From positions 1 through 5,464 of the forward strand of contig JANQGB010000171.1 of NCBI GenBank assembly GCA_028277545.1: a stretch of 5,464 nucleotides of DNA. Direction: 5' to 3'. Origin of the DNA: Phycisphaerae bacterium. Its GTDB lineage: Bacteria > Planctomycetota > Phycisphaerae > UBA1845. Positions 1 through 5,464 of the stretch are shown one piece after another. Under the pieces are notes generated by a model. That model saw only the letters and a program-made list of their open reading frames with translations. It ran no database searches and had not been told where the DNA came from. The position numbers and the translations under genes were made by a program. Every line of letters starts with the position of its first letter. Position 1 is the stretch's first letter.

Positions 1-6
1 TCCATC

Positions 7-43
7 CTCCTGCCAGGAATCCAAATCCTTCTTCTGACAGGAG
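7..43. repeat. Imperfect inverted repeat beyond the 3' end of the decarboxylase gene
   Basis: Arms CTCCTGCCAG (7-16) and CTGACAGGAG (34-43) pair at nine of ten positions across a 17-nt loop. In the minus-strand transcript the odd position becomes a G-U pair, so the RNA made from the decarboxylase gene could fold into a continuous 10-bp stem about 50 nt after its stop codon. No U-tract follows the stem on that strand, so it is not a standard intrinsic terminator. It may stabilise the 3' end of the message or assist termination, or it may be chance. Apart from this, the first 92 bases hold nothing I can identify. Confidence 0.3.
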
Positions 44-92
44 TTATCGATCCAGGGCCCCGAATCTCTTGAGCCTACTTTGCGCTGTACTG

Positions 93-1046
93 CTAGTCCA
101 CGCCAAGTTGCGCCTGGAAGAAGCGAATGGTGTGTTTCAGGCCTTCCTCCAGCGGGATGCTCGGCCGGTAGTCCAGCAGCTCGCGGGCACGGGTCAGGTC
201 CGGCCGGCGACGGACGGGATCGTCCTGGGGAAGTTCCTCATGGATGACCTGCAGAGGGCGGCCAATCCCCTTCTGGATGGCTTCCACCAACTGCAGCATG
301 TCGATTTCGCTGTCATTTCCCAGGTTGACCGGCTCGTGGAAGTTGGTCTCCATCAGCCGGCGAAATCCTTCGATCAGGTCCGCGACGTAGCAGAAGCTGC
401 GGGTCTGCTTGCCGTCTCCGTAGATGGTGATCGGCTGCCCGCGCAGGGCCTGGCAGATGAAGTTGCTCATCACCCGCCCGTCGTCAACGGACATGTTCGG
501 GCCGTAAGTGTTGAAGATCCGCGGCAGGCGGATGTCCAGCTTGTGCTGGCGATGGTAGTCCATGGCCAGCGTTTCGGCCGCCCGCTTGCCTTCGTCGTAG
601 CAACTGCGGATACCGATCGGGTTCACGTTGCCCCAGTAGGTCTCCTTCTGCGGGTGCATTTCCGGGTCGCCGTACACCTCGGACGTGCTGGCCAACAGAA
701 TGCGGGCCTTGACGCGTTTAGCAAGTCCCAGCATGTTGTAAGTGCCCACCACGTTGGTCTTGATGGTCTTGACCGGGTTGTACTGGTAGTGAACCGGGCT
801 GGCGGGGCAGGCCAGATGGTAGATCTCCTCCACCTCCAGCATGATGGGTTCGATGACATCGTGACGGATGAACTCGAACCGGCCGCTGTGCAGCAGTTCG
901 ATGTAGCGATCGCCGAAGTTCTCGCGCCGCCCGGTGAAATAGTTGTCCAGGCAGATCACGCGGTTGCCTTCGTCGAACAAGCGCAGACAGAGGTGCGAGC
1001 CGATAAAGCCGGCTCCGCCGGTTACGAGAACGACTTTCCTGGCCAT
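93..1046 (-). CDS. uxs: UDP-glucuronate decarboxylase (UDP-xylose synthase), extended SDR family
   Basis: Cytosolic NAD-dependent enzyme that converts UDP-glucuronate to UDP-xylose and CO2 through a 4-keto intermediate. The 317-aa product has the usual length of bacterial UXS and appears complete. Visible motifs: the NAD-binding glycine loop GGAGFIG (10-16) after the first beta strand; D34, expected to hold the NAD ribose; the STSEVYGDP active-site segment (120-128) with E123; the YxxxK pair Y150/K154 in SCYDEGK; RIFNTYGP (176-183), DDGRVMSNF (188-196), the YGDGKQTRSFCYV stretch (209-221) and DDPVRRRPD (275-283), which carries a conserved arginine cluster. These segments follow human UXS1 closely and separate it from 4,6-dehydratases and 4-epimerases. 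The start is supported by GAGGA 7 nt upstream (minus strand, 1054-1058). The gene is divergent from the phosphoglucomutase gene, which acts earlier in the same sugar-nucleotide route. Oddity: proline 175 lies before RIFNTYGP, where family members I recall usually have alanine. Confidence 0.95.
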   Translation of the reverse strand: MARKVVLVTGGAGFIGSHLCLRLFDEGNRVICLDNYFTGRRENFGDRYIELLHSGRFEFIRHDVIEPIMLEVEEIYHLACPASPVHYQYNPVKTIKTNVVGTYNMLGLAKRVKARILLASTSEVYGDPEMHPQKETYWGNVNPIGIRSCYDEGKRAAETLAMDYHRQHKLDIRLPRIFNTYGPNMSVDDGRVMSNFICQALRGQPITIYGDGKQTRSFCYVADLIEGFRRLMETNFHEPVNLGNDSEIDMLQLVEAIQKGIGRPLQVIHEELPQDDPVRRRPDLTRARELLDYRPSIPLEEGLKHTIRFFQAQLGVD

Positions 1047-1093
1047 ATTCCATTCCTCGGTAGAAGACTACGGTGTACGACGCCGGCCTGATC

Positions 1094-1113
1094 GGCCGTT
1101 CTGCAGACCGGCC
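1094..1113. promoter_or_regulatory. 20-bp near-perfect palindrome, candidate operator in the divergent control region
   Basis: The half-sites GGCCGTTCTG and CAGACCGGCC are reverse complements at nine of ten positions, with a perfect TCTGCAGA core and no loop. A stem without a loop folds poorly as RNA, so a binding site for a dimeric DNA-binding protein is the better reading. It lies about 15 bp downstream of the proposed minus-strand -10 element, where a bound repressor would block early transcription of the decarboxylase gene. The flanks are rich in GGCC, and CCGGCC also occurs at 1083-1088, so base composition makes chance palindromes more likely here. No regulator gene is present in the window to pair with it. 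Confidence 0.35.
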
Positions 1114-1128
1114 AGGACTAGCGTGCGC

Positions 1129-1157
1129 ATGATACGAGCCGCGCCGCGCCGCGTCGA
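1129..1157 (-). promoter_or_regulatory. Candidate sigma-70-type promoter of the UDP-xylose synthase gene
   Basis: Read on the minus strand, TCGACG (1152-1157) and TATCAT (1129-1134) are separated by exactly 17 bp. They match the -35 and -10 consensus at four and five of six positions. Transcription would start near 1121 and give a leader of about 75 nt before the start codon. The spacer is an almost pure GC run (GCGCC repeats), and the near-palindrome at 1094-1113 lies just downstream of the start point. This is a sequence match only, and planctomycete promoters are not well defined. Confidence 0.4.
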
Positions 1158-1201
1158 GCGTTCGCATATTGCGCAGCAGGCCGACGATCGCGCGGTAGTG
1201 C

Positions 1202-1231
1202 TTGACGATCGATCTATCCAAGCGCGAGAAT
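1202..1231 (+). promoter_or_regulatory. Candidate sigma-70-type promoter of the phosphoglucomutase gene
   Basis: TTGACG (1202-1207) matches five of six -35 positions. It is followed after 18 bp by GAGAAT (1226-1231), which matches four of six -10 positions. Transcription would begin near 1238, giving a leader of about 50 nt to the ATG at 1287. A start there would exclude translation from the upstream in-frame ATG at 1230. The palindromic GATCGATC (1207-1214) overlaps the last base of the -35 element, and an 8-bp direct repeat GACGATCG (1183-1190 and 1204-1211) flanks and overlaps it. Confidence 0.4.
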
Positions 1232-1271
1232 GCGGCCGTTGCCCGCGAGGACAGTAACACCAACAGGCATG

Positions 1272-1278
1272 AAAGGGA
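1272..1278 (+). promoter_or_regulatory. Ribosome-binding site that decides the phosphoglucomutase start
   Basis: AAAGGGA lies 8 nt before the ATG at 1287 and is the only purine-rich Shine-Dalgarno-like stretch correctly spaced for any of the three in-frame ATGs (1230, 1269, 1287). The ATG at 1269 has only a distant GAGGA, about 17 nt upstream (1247-1251), and the ATG at 1230 overlaps the proposed -10 element. Confidence 0.5.
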
Positions 1279-1286
1279 CAGCACGC

Positions 1287-3062
1287 ATGGAAGGCGCCCT
1301 TGGAGCGGCCGCGGAAGCCTGGCTCAACGACCCGGTTATAGCCGACCGGGACAAGCAGGAGATCCGGGATCTGATTGCTGCCGGCGATGACCGCGAGTTG
1401 GTCGATCGATTCTTCCGCCATCTCGAGTTCGGCACCGGCGGTCTGCGGGGAATCATCGGGGCCGGCCTGAACCGCATGAATGCCTACACGGTTGGCGCCG
1501 CGGCCCAAGGCTTGGCCAACTACATCGCCCGCCAGGGGGATGACGCCCGACACGCCGGGCTGGCCATCGCCTACGATTGCCGCCGGCAGAGCGACGCCTT
1601 CGCCGTACGGACGGCCGAGGTCATGGCAGGAAACGGAATCACTGCCTACGTCTTCGACGCCCTCCGCCCGACACCGGAGCTCTCCTTCGCCATCAGGCAT
1701 CTGGGTTGCACGGCAGGCGTTGTTATTACCGCCAGTCACAACCCTCCCCAATACAACGGCTTCAAAGCGTACTGGACCGACGGCGGCCAGATCACGCCGC
1801 CGCACGACCAGGCCATCATCGAAGAGGTTCGCAAGGTCGGCAGCTTCGCCAACGTCCGAACCGTGGAGCAGGACGAGGCCCGGGCGGCCGGCCTGATCCG
1901 TACCATCGGGCAGGAGGTGGACGAGGCCTTCCTGGACGCCGTGCAAGAATCCTGTCTCAACCCGGAAGTCTGCCGGCAACAGGGCAGCAAGTTGAAGATT
2001 GTCTACACCTCTCTCCACGGGACCGGCGGACAGCTTATCCCGCAAGCGCTCAGACGCCGCGGCTTCGAGCAGGTCATCGAGGTGCCCCAGCAGGCAGCAC
2101 CGGACGGCGAGTTCTCCACGGTCGAATCACCAAACCCCGAGGAGGGTGCCGCCCTGAAGATGGGCGTGGAACTGGCCCGGCGGGAGAGCGCCGACCTGGT
2201 CATCGGCACGGACCCGGACGCTGACCGGGTGGGCATCGCCGTGCGGGGCCGCGACGGGGAGTTCGAACTGGTCAGCGGCAATCGAATAGGAGCGCTGCTC
2301 TGCCACTACATCTGCGAGCAACGCACCCGCAACAACACCTTCCCGGCAAACGGGGTGGTGCTGAGTACAGTAGTCTCCAGCGATATGATGAAGGAGATCG
2401 GCCGCTCGTACGGGGCAACGGTGGTGGAGACACTTACGGGCTTCAAGTGGATTGGCCACCAGCTTCACCAATACGACCTGCAGGGCACACGTGAGGCACC
2501 CAGCCTGGAATTTGTTTTCGGCGCTGAGGAGAGTTACGGCTACCTGCCCGTCCGCTTCGTGCGTGACAAGGACGCCGTAACCAGCAGCGCCTTCATCGCG
2601 GAAATGGCTGCCCAGGCCGCCAGCCAGGGCAGGACGCTGCTTGACACGCTGAACGACCTCTTTCGGAAGTACGGCTACTATCACGAAGGTGCCAGGAGCC
2701 TGGTGCTGCCCGGCAAGGAGGGGGCCGACAGGATCGCGGCCATGATGGACCAACTGCGTGACGATCCGCCGAAGGAGATCGGGAGTGAAACGGTTGTGGC
2801 AGTAGCCGACCTGTCCACCGGCGTGAAGAAGGACCTCGAGACCGGGACGGTCCTGCACCGTTTCGAACTGCCGTCCAGTAACGTGCTGATACTTCAACTG
2901 TCCGACGGCGGTAAGGTTGTGGCCCGGCCCAGCGGAACGGAGCCCAAGATCAAGTTCTACGTCCTTCTTACAGGTCCGGCCGATAACCTGGCCCTGGCCA
3001 AGACAAACGCCGAAGCCCGCGTCGAACGTATACTGAACGACCTGATCCAGCGCGCGGACTAG
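1287..3062 (+). CDS. pgcA: Alpha-phosphoglucomutase / phospho-sugar mutase, PgcA type
   Basis: Cytosolic mutase that interconverts glucose-6-phosphate and glucose-1-phosphate through a phosphoserine enzyme, linking glycolysis to UDP-glucose and glycan synthesis. The 591-aa product has the length and four-domain order of Bacillus PgcA. Landmarks numbered from 1287: an N-terminal helical lead, then EFGTGGLRG, the conserved entry to domain 1; TASHNPPQYNGFKAY with catalytic Ser150; the Mg-binding loop DPDADR (309-314); the sugar-binding loop GAEESYGY from 412, with E414 and S416; and the phosphate-binding loop RPSGTEPK (547-554) near the C-terminus. No key residue is missing. An in-frame ATG at 1230 would add 19 residues, but the extension MRPLPARTVTPTG does not look like family sequence, and 1287 has the best ribosome-binding site. 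The GAEES and DPDADR forms fit a glucose/mannose mutase. The close match to PgcA across LRPTPELSF and SPNPEE favours phosphoglucomutase over phosphomannomutase, but some dual activity is possible. Confidence 0.94.
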   Translation: MEGALGAAAEAWLNDPVIADRDKQEIRDLIAAGDDRELVDRFFRHLEFGTGGLRGIIGAGLNRMNAYTVGAAAQGLANYIARQGDDARHAGLAIAYDCRRQSDAFAVRTAEVMAGNGITAYVFDALRPTPELSFAIRHLGCTAGVVITASHNPPQYNGFKAYWTDGGQITPPHDQAIIEEVRKVGSFANVRTVEQDEARAAGLIRTIGQEVDEAFLDAVQESCLNPEVCRQQGSKLKIVYTSLHGTGGQLIPQALRRRGFEQVIEVPQQAAPDGEFSTVESPNPEEGAALKMGVELARRESADLVIGTDPDADRVGIAVRGRDGEFELVSGNRIGALLCHYICEQRTRNNTFPANGVVLSTVVSSDMMKEIGRSYGATVVETLTGFKWIGHQLHQYDLQGTREAPSLEFVFGAEESYGYLPVRFVRDKDAVTSSAFIAEMAAQAASQGRTLLDTLNDLFRKYGYYHEGARSLVLPGKEGADRIAAMMDQLRDDPPKEIGSETVVAVADLSTGVKKDLETGTVLHRFELPSSNVLILQLSDGGKVVARPSGTEPKIKFYVLLTGPADNLALAKTNAEARVERILNDLIQRAD

Positions 3063-3091
3063 CGGCACTTCCAGGTTCGGGTGCATACCTG

Positions 3092-3153
3092 TGTGGCACC
3101 GGCATCTTGCCGGTGTAATGTCATGGGCATGTGGCACCGGCATCTTGCCGGTG
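3092..3153. repeat. Dimer of a REP-like hairpin repeat, two identical 24-nt copies 38 bp apart
   Basis: An identical 24-nt unit occurs at 3092-3115 and 3130-3153. Each contains a perfect 8-bp stem, CACCGGCA / TGCCGGTG, around a TCT loop (stems 3097-3104/3108-3115 and 3135-3142/3146-3153). The second stem gains a ninth G-C pair (3134/3154). A CATGGGC heptamer follows each copy (3122-3128 and 3158-3164), so the repeating unit is hairpin plus heptamer. This resembles dispersed extragenic palindromes found in intergenic spacers. I recall similar GGCAC-CGGC hairpins in planctomycete genomes but cannot verify that here. The pair lies 30 bp beyond the phosphoglucomutase stop and could protect the 3' end or weaken read-through, though neither hairpin has a T-tract. 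Translation across it gives spurious peptides such as GKMPVPH. Confidence 0.75.
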
Positions 3154-3224
3154 CAAGCATGGGCCGAAGGCTCGTGCGAAAACAACCGCCACAGAATCAC
3201 CGATTTCTTTTTGAGGTCGCAAAC

Positions 3225-3233
3225 TGCTACAAT
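3225..3233 (+). promoter_or_regulatory. Candidate extended -10 promoter of the M14 carboxypeptidase gene
   Basis: TGCTACAAT contains a five-of-six -10 hexamer (TACAAT, 3228-3233) preceded by the TGn extension, which lets a promoter work with a weak -35. No good -35 is present: the T-rich stretch at 3204-3212 covers that position, and TTGAGG (3211-3216) is too close, only 11 bp away. Transcription would start near 3240, with a leader of about 37 nt that includes the ribosome-binding site. This gives the peptidase gene its own transcript after the hairpin pair rather than dependence on the phosphoglucomutase gene. Confidence 0.45.
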
Positions 3234-3264
3234 AAGCTGAACCGGTACGCTCTACGCGACTGGC

Positions 3265-3270
3265 AGGAGG
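3265..3270 (+). promoter_or_regulatory. Strong Shine-Dalgarno that fixes a GTG start
   Basis: A full AGGAGG sits 6 nt before the GTG at 3277. An in-frame TGA at 3238-3240 closes the frame upstream, and no ATG or other GTG lies between, so the start is well defined despite the rarer codon. Confidence 0.85.
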
Positions 3271-3276
3271 GATATC

Positions 3277-5464
3277 GTGCTGCGACCGTCCATCCTCACG
3301 CTCTTTGTCCTTTTCGCCTCGCTGACCAGCTTCTGCGCCGCGGCAGTACCCGCAGCTCAGCCGTTCGATTTCAGTGGGTACAAGGGCGTGCTGGTCGAAG
3401 TCCGCACTGAAGCGGATCTGGTGCTGCTTAGCAGCATCAGCCACGACCTGCCAGGATGCCATGTCGGCGTCGGCCCGACTGAAGCCGTCGTCGCACCGGA
3501 TCGGATGGCCGATCTCCAGCGGAGCGGTCTCTCCTTCAAGGTCCTCAGTGAAGACCTGGGCCCGGTCATGTCCCGACATCTGCACCGCTCGCCCACTCGC
3601 GGCGACTGGGACGACTACCTGGACCTGGACGAGATCATCGCCTTCATCAATGACCTGGCCGCCGCGCGCCCGGACTTGTGCAGCGTGTCAAGCATAGGCA
3701 CCTCGATAGAGGGCCGGGACATCTGGGCCTTGCACTTGAGCGGCACGCCGGAGGACCCCTCCAAGCCGGCCGTGTTCTATCACGGGCTGCAGCACGCCCG
3801 GGAGTGGATCACCGGCTCGGCCGTTCTCTACCTGGCCAATCACCTGGTCAATAACTACGACAGCGACCCCTGCATCTCGGACCTGATGGACCGGGCAGAC
3901 TTCTACCTGGCACCCTGTGTTAACCCCGACGGCTACCTGCATTCCTGGACCACCTACCGGCTCTGGCGCAAGAACCGGCGGCTCAATCCTGGCGGCTCGT
4001 ACGGCGTGGACTTGAATCGCAACTGGGCCGAGGGCTGGGGCGGACTGGGTTCCAGCGGCACGCCCAGTCACTACCTCTACCGCGGCCCCTCCCCGTTCAG
4101 CGAACCCGAGACCACCGCCTTGAGCGACTTCATCATCGACCACCCCAACATCCGGGCCTACATGGACTACCACAGCTACGGACAACTCATCATCTGGCCG
4201 TATGGATACACCAGCGCGCTGCCACCTGAACCCGACGCCTCCACGTTCGACATGTTGGGCAGCCGGATGCAGCGGCTGATCCAGGACGTACACGGCGTGT
4301 ACTACCGGCAGGGACCGGTCTACACGACTATTTACCCCGCCAGCGGCGGTTCGGTGGACTGGGTCTACGGAAACCAGGACCGCTTCAGCTTCACCATCGA
4401 GCTGCGCCCGAAGACAGCCGTTCCGGGATTCGAGCTTCCGCCGGAGGAGATTCTACCAACCTGCGAAGAGAATCTGCCGGCCATCCTCTATCTGTCCGAA
4501 TGGGCCACCAGCGATCTGTCGTTCTCGTTTCACAGTGATCTTCCCGAACGCCTGACCGCCGGCATAGACACCATCATCGAGGTCAACATCGGGGCTGAAT
4601 ACGGCTCGATCCAGGCGGGTAGCGCCGCGATGCTCTACCGGTACGACGTGGCCGGCCCGTTCATCGAAACCCCGCTGCTCGATGTCGGAGGTGGTTCGTA
4701 TCAGGCGCTGCTGCCGGCCACCAACTGCACCTCGACGCCGGAGTTCTACTTCAGCGTAACCAGCGTCGCCGGACAGCAAATCACCAGTCCGTGCGCCGCT
4801 CCTAGTAACGTGTACACCGCCGACGTGGTCACCGGGAGGAACACCTTCTTCTCAGACACGCTGGACGCCGATCGCGGTTGGACCACGCCTGCCTTGTGGG
4901 CCTTCGGGCAACCGACCGGCGGCGGCGGGGAGTACGGCGGGCCCGACCCCACCTCGGGCCACACCGGCGACAACGTCTACGGGTACAACCTGGACGGCGA
5001 CTACGAGAACGGACTGCCGGAGCGGCACCTCACCAGCACGCCGATCGACTGCACCGGCCGATTCGACGTGCAGTTGGGCTTCTGGCGCTGGCTGGGAGTG
5101 GAGCATCCGTCGTACGATCACGCCTACGTCCGGGTGAGTAACAACGGCACCGACTGGACGGTCGTCTGGCAGAACCGTGACCGGGTCGCCGACACATCCT
5201 GGGTCTTTCACGAGGCCGACATCTCGGCCATCGCGGACGATCAACCTACCGTGTTTCTGCGCTGGACCATGGGCGCAGTCGACACCGCCCGCCGCTACTG
5301 CGGCTGGAACATCGATGATGTAACGCTGTTCTCGTACGAGTGCCAGGTAGTAAGAGGCGACTACAACGGCGACGGGCTGGTGAACCTGGGAGACTTCGCT
5401 TTCTTTGGCGAGTGCCTGGGCGGTCCGGACAGCGCCGCCCGGCCGGGCTGCGGAGTCTTCGACT
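3277..5464 (+). CDS. Secreted M14 zinc carboxypeptidase (pro-carboxypeptidase A type) with C-terminal beta modules and dockerin-like repeat; 3' end cut by window
   Basis: Exported exopeptidase that would remove C-terminal residues from peptides. 729 codons are visible with no internal stop. Domains: Sec signal peptide (about 1-27, hydrophobic ILTLFVLFASL, then an alanine-rich cleavage region; no lipobox); a propeptide-like segment (about 33-100) resembling the M14 activation domain; catalytic domain (about 110-408). Expected zinc ligands are H173, E176 (HAREW) and H299 (DYHSYGQL). Substrate residues are R231 (LWRKNR), N247/R248 (VDLNRNW) and Y353 (IYPASGGS), and the general base is E375 (TIELR). 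These match carboxypeptidase A H69, E72, H196, R127, N144/R145, Y248 and E270. V360 stands where CPA has Ile255 and CPB has Asp, so a hydrophobic or aromatic C-terminal preference is inferred. Next come a beta-rich region (about 410-518), a MAM-like beta sandwich (about 521-688, ending GWNIDDVTLF) and an EF-hand-like dockerin loop D695-N697-D699-D706. A second dockerin half probably starts at the cut edge, so the protein should end soon after. The GTG start is fixed by AGGAGG and an upstream stop. Confidence 0.93.
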   Translation, partial: MLRPSILTLFVLFASLTSFCAAAVPAAQPFDFSGYKGVLVEVRTEADLVLLSSISHDLPGCHVGVGPTEAVVAPDRMADLQRSGLSFKVLSEDLGPVMSRHLHRSPTRGDWDDYLDLDEIIAFINDLAAARPDLCSVSSIGTSIEGRDIWALHLSGTPEDPSKPAVFYHGLQHAREWITGSAVLYLANHLVNNYDSDPCISDLMDRADFYLAPCVNPDGYLHSWTTYRLWRKNRRLNPGGSYGVDLNRNWAEGWGGLGSSGTPSHYLYRGPSPFSEPETTALSDFIIDHPNIRAYMDYHSYGQLIIWPYGYTSALPPEPDASTFDMLGSRMQRLIQDVHGVYYRQGPVYTTIYPASGGSVDWVYGNQDRFSFTIELRPKTAVPGFELPPEEILPTCEENLPAILYLSEWATSDLSFSFHSDLPERLTAGIDTIIEVNIGAEYGSIQAGSAAMLYRYDVAGPFIETPLLDVGGGSYQALLPATNCTSTPEFYFSVTSVAGQQITSPCAAPSNVYTADVVTGRNTFFSDTLDADRGWTTPALWAFGQPTGGGGEYGGPDPTSGHTGDNVYGYNLDGDYENGLPERHLTSTPIDCTGRFDVQLGFWRWLGVEHPSYDHAYVRVSNNGTDWTVVWQNRDRVADTSWVFHEADISAIADDQPTVFLRWTMGAVDTARRYCGWNIDDVTLFSYECQVVRGDYNGDGLVNLGDFAFFGECLGGPDSAARPGCGVFD
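5353..5464 (+). other. Dockerin-like calcium-binding repeat at the C-terminus of the carboxypeptidase (partial)
   Basis: Residues 693-717 read RGDYNGDGLVNLGDFAFFGECLGGP. D695, N697, D699 and D706 occupy positions 1, 3, 5 and 12 of a canonical 12-residue EF-hand loop, followed by the hydrophobic helix F707-C713 and a GGP turn. This is the F-hand form of dockerins, in the compact variant I associate with planctomycete secreted proteins. PGCGVFD at the window edge looks like the lead-in to a duplicated loop. In cellulosome bacteria dockerins bind cohesins; in planctomycetes the partner is generally unknown, so a role in surface or complex anchoring is inference. Confidence 0.75.

Noticed and set aside
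69..1091. Plus-strand open frame antisense to the UDP-xylose synthase gene
   Set aside because: The opposite strand encodes a complete UXS with all motifs; this frame reads as its complement with valine/histidine/aspartate-rich, motif-free sequence.
1230..1286. Upstream in-frame ATG start (19 extra residues) for the phosphoglucomutase
   Set aside because: It overlaps the proposed -10 element, lacks a spaced ribosome-binding site and adds sequence unlike the family N-terminus.
1068..2045. Long minus-strand open frame across the start of the phosphoglucomutase gene
   Set aside because: It is antisense to a gene with intact catalytic motifs, its translation shows no recognisable domain, and long antisense frames are expected in GC-rich coding DNA.
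3092..3153. Possible minimal CRISPR array (two repeats with a short gap)
   Set aside because: There are only two copies, the gap is 14 bp, the repeat is a near-complete palindrome, and no cas gene is present.
3097..3154. Intrinsic terminator for the phosphoglucomutase gene
   Set aside because: The stems are strong, but neither is followed by a T-tract on the plus strand, so they are listed as repeats only.
2127..3200. Long minus-strand open frame over the 3' half of the phosphoglucomutase gene and the hairpin repeats
   Set aside because: It is a shadow of the real gene, and its N-terminus is translated hairpin repeat (GKMPVPH-like), a typical spurious product.
3319..3338. Lipoprotein signal at Cys20 of the carboxypeptidase
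   Set aside because: The residues before the cysteine (LTSFC) do not fit the L-[AST]-[GA]-C lipobox, and an alanine-rich type I cleavage region follows.
3081..3410. Small plus-strand frame through the hairpin repeats into the peptidase start
   Set aside because: It is made of repeat sequence and then an off-frame reading of the signal and propeptide region, with no ribosome-binding site at its start.
3688..4293. Minus-strand open frame inside the carboxypeptidase gene
   Set aside because: It overlaps the zinc-binding core of M14, which is clearly coded on the plus strand; the antisense product has no family resemblance.

Overview
The window is GC-rich and gene-dense, with long antisense shadow frames. 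It most likely comes from a member of the Planctomycetota, probably a Phycisphaerae-like lineage. Three signs support this: the secreted peptidase ends in the short dockerin-like motif of the type GDYNGDGxVNLxDFAxFxxCLGGP; the domain before it is a beta-sandwich of a kind I associate with planctomycete secreted proteins; and there is a dimer of small GC-rich hairpin repeats between genes. The assignment is inferred from family resemblance, not from a marker gene.

Layout. Positions 1-92 hold no gene, only an imperfect inverted repeat beyond the end of the first gene. Positions 93-1046 (minus) encode a UDP-glucuronate decarboxylase (UDP-xylose synthase). A divergent control region of about 240 bp (1047-1286) holds a plausible promoter in each direction and a 20-bp near-palindrome placed like an operator just downstream of the minus-strand promoter. 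Positions 1287-3062 (plus) encode an alpha-phosphoglucomutase of the PgcA type. The next 214-bp spacer (3063-3276) carries two copies of a 24-nt hairpin repeat, then an extended -10 promoter and a strong ribosome-binding site. From 3277 to the window edge runs a GTG-started gene for a secreted M14 metallocarboxypeptidase with a propeptide, a catalytic domain, two beta-rich modules and a dockerin-like C-terminus. Its 3' end is cut by the window.

How the genes fit together. Phosphoglucomutase makes glucose-1-phosphate, the precursor of UDP-glucose. UDP-glucose is oxidised to UDP-glucuronate, which the decarboxylase turns into UDP-xylose. The divergent pair therefore sits at the start and the end of one nucleotide-sugar route that feeds glycan or exopolysaccharide synthesis; the middle enzymes (GalU/Ugd type) are not in the window. 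The carboxypeptidase has its own promoter and appears functionally separate: an exported zymogen that would trim C-terminal residues from peptides outside the cytoplasm.

I see no CRISPR array, RNA gene, transposase or phage gene. The core genes are ordinary. The less ordinary parts are the modular peptidase, the hairpin dimer and the divergent regulatory region.
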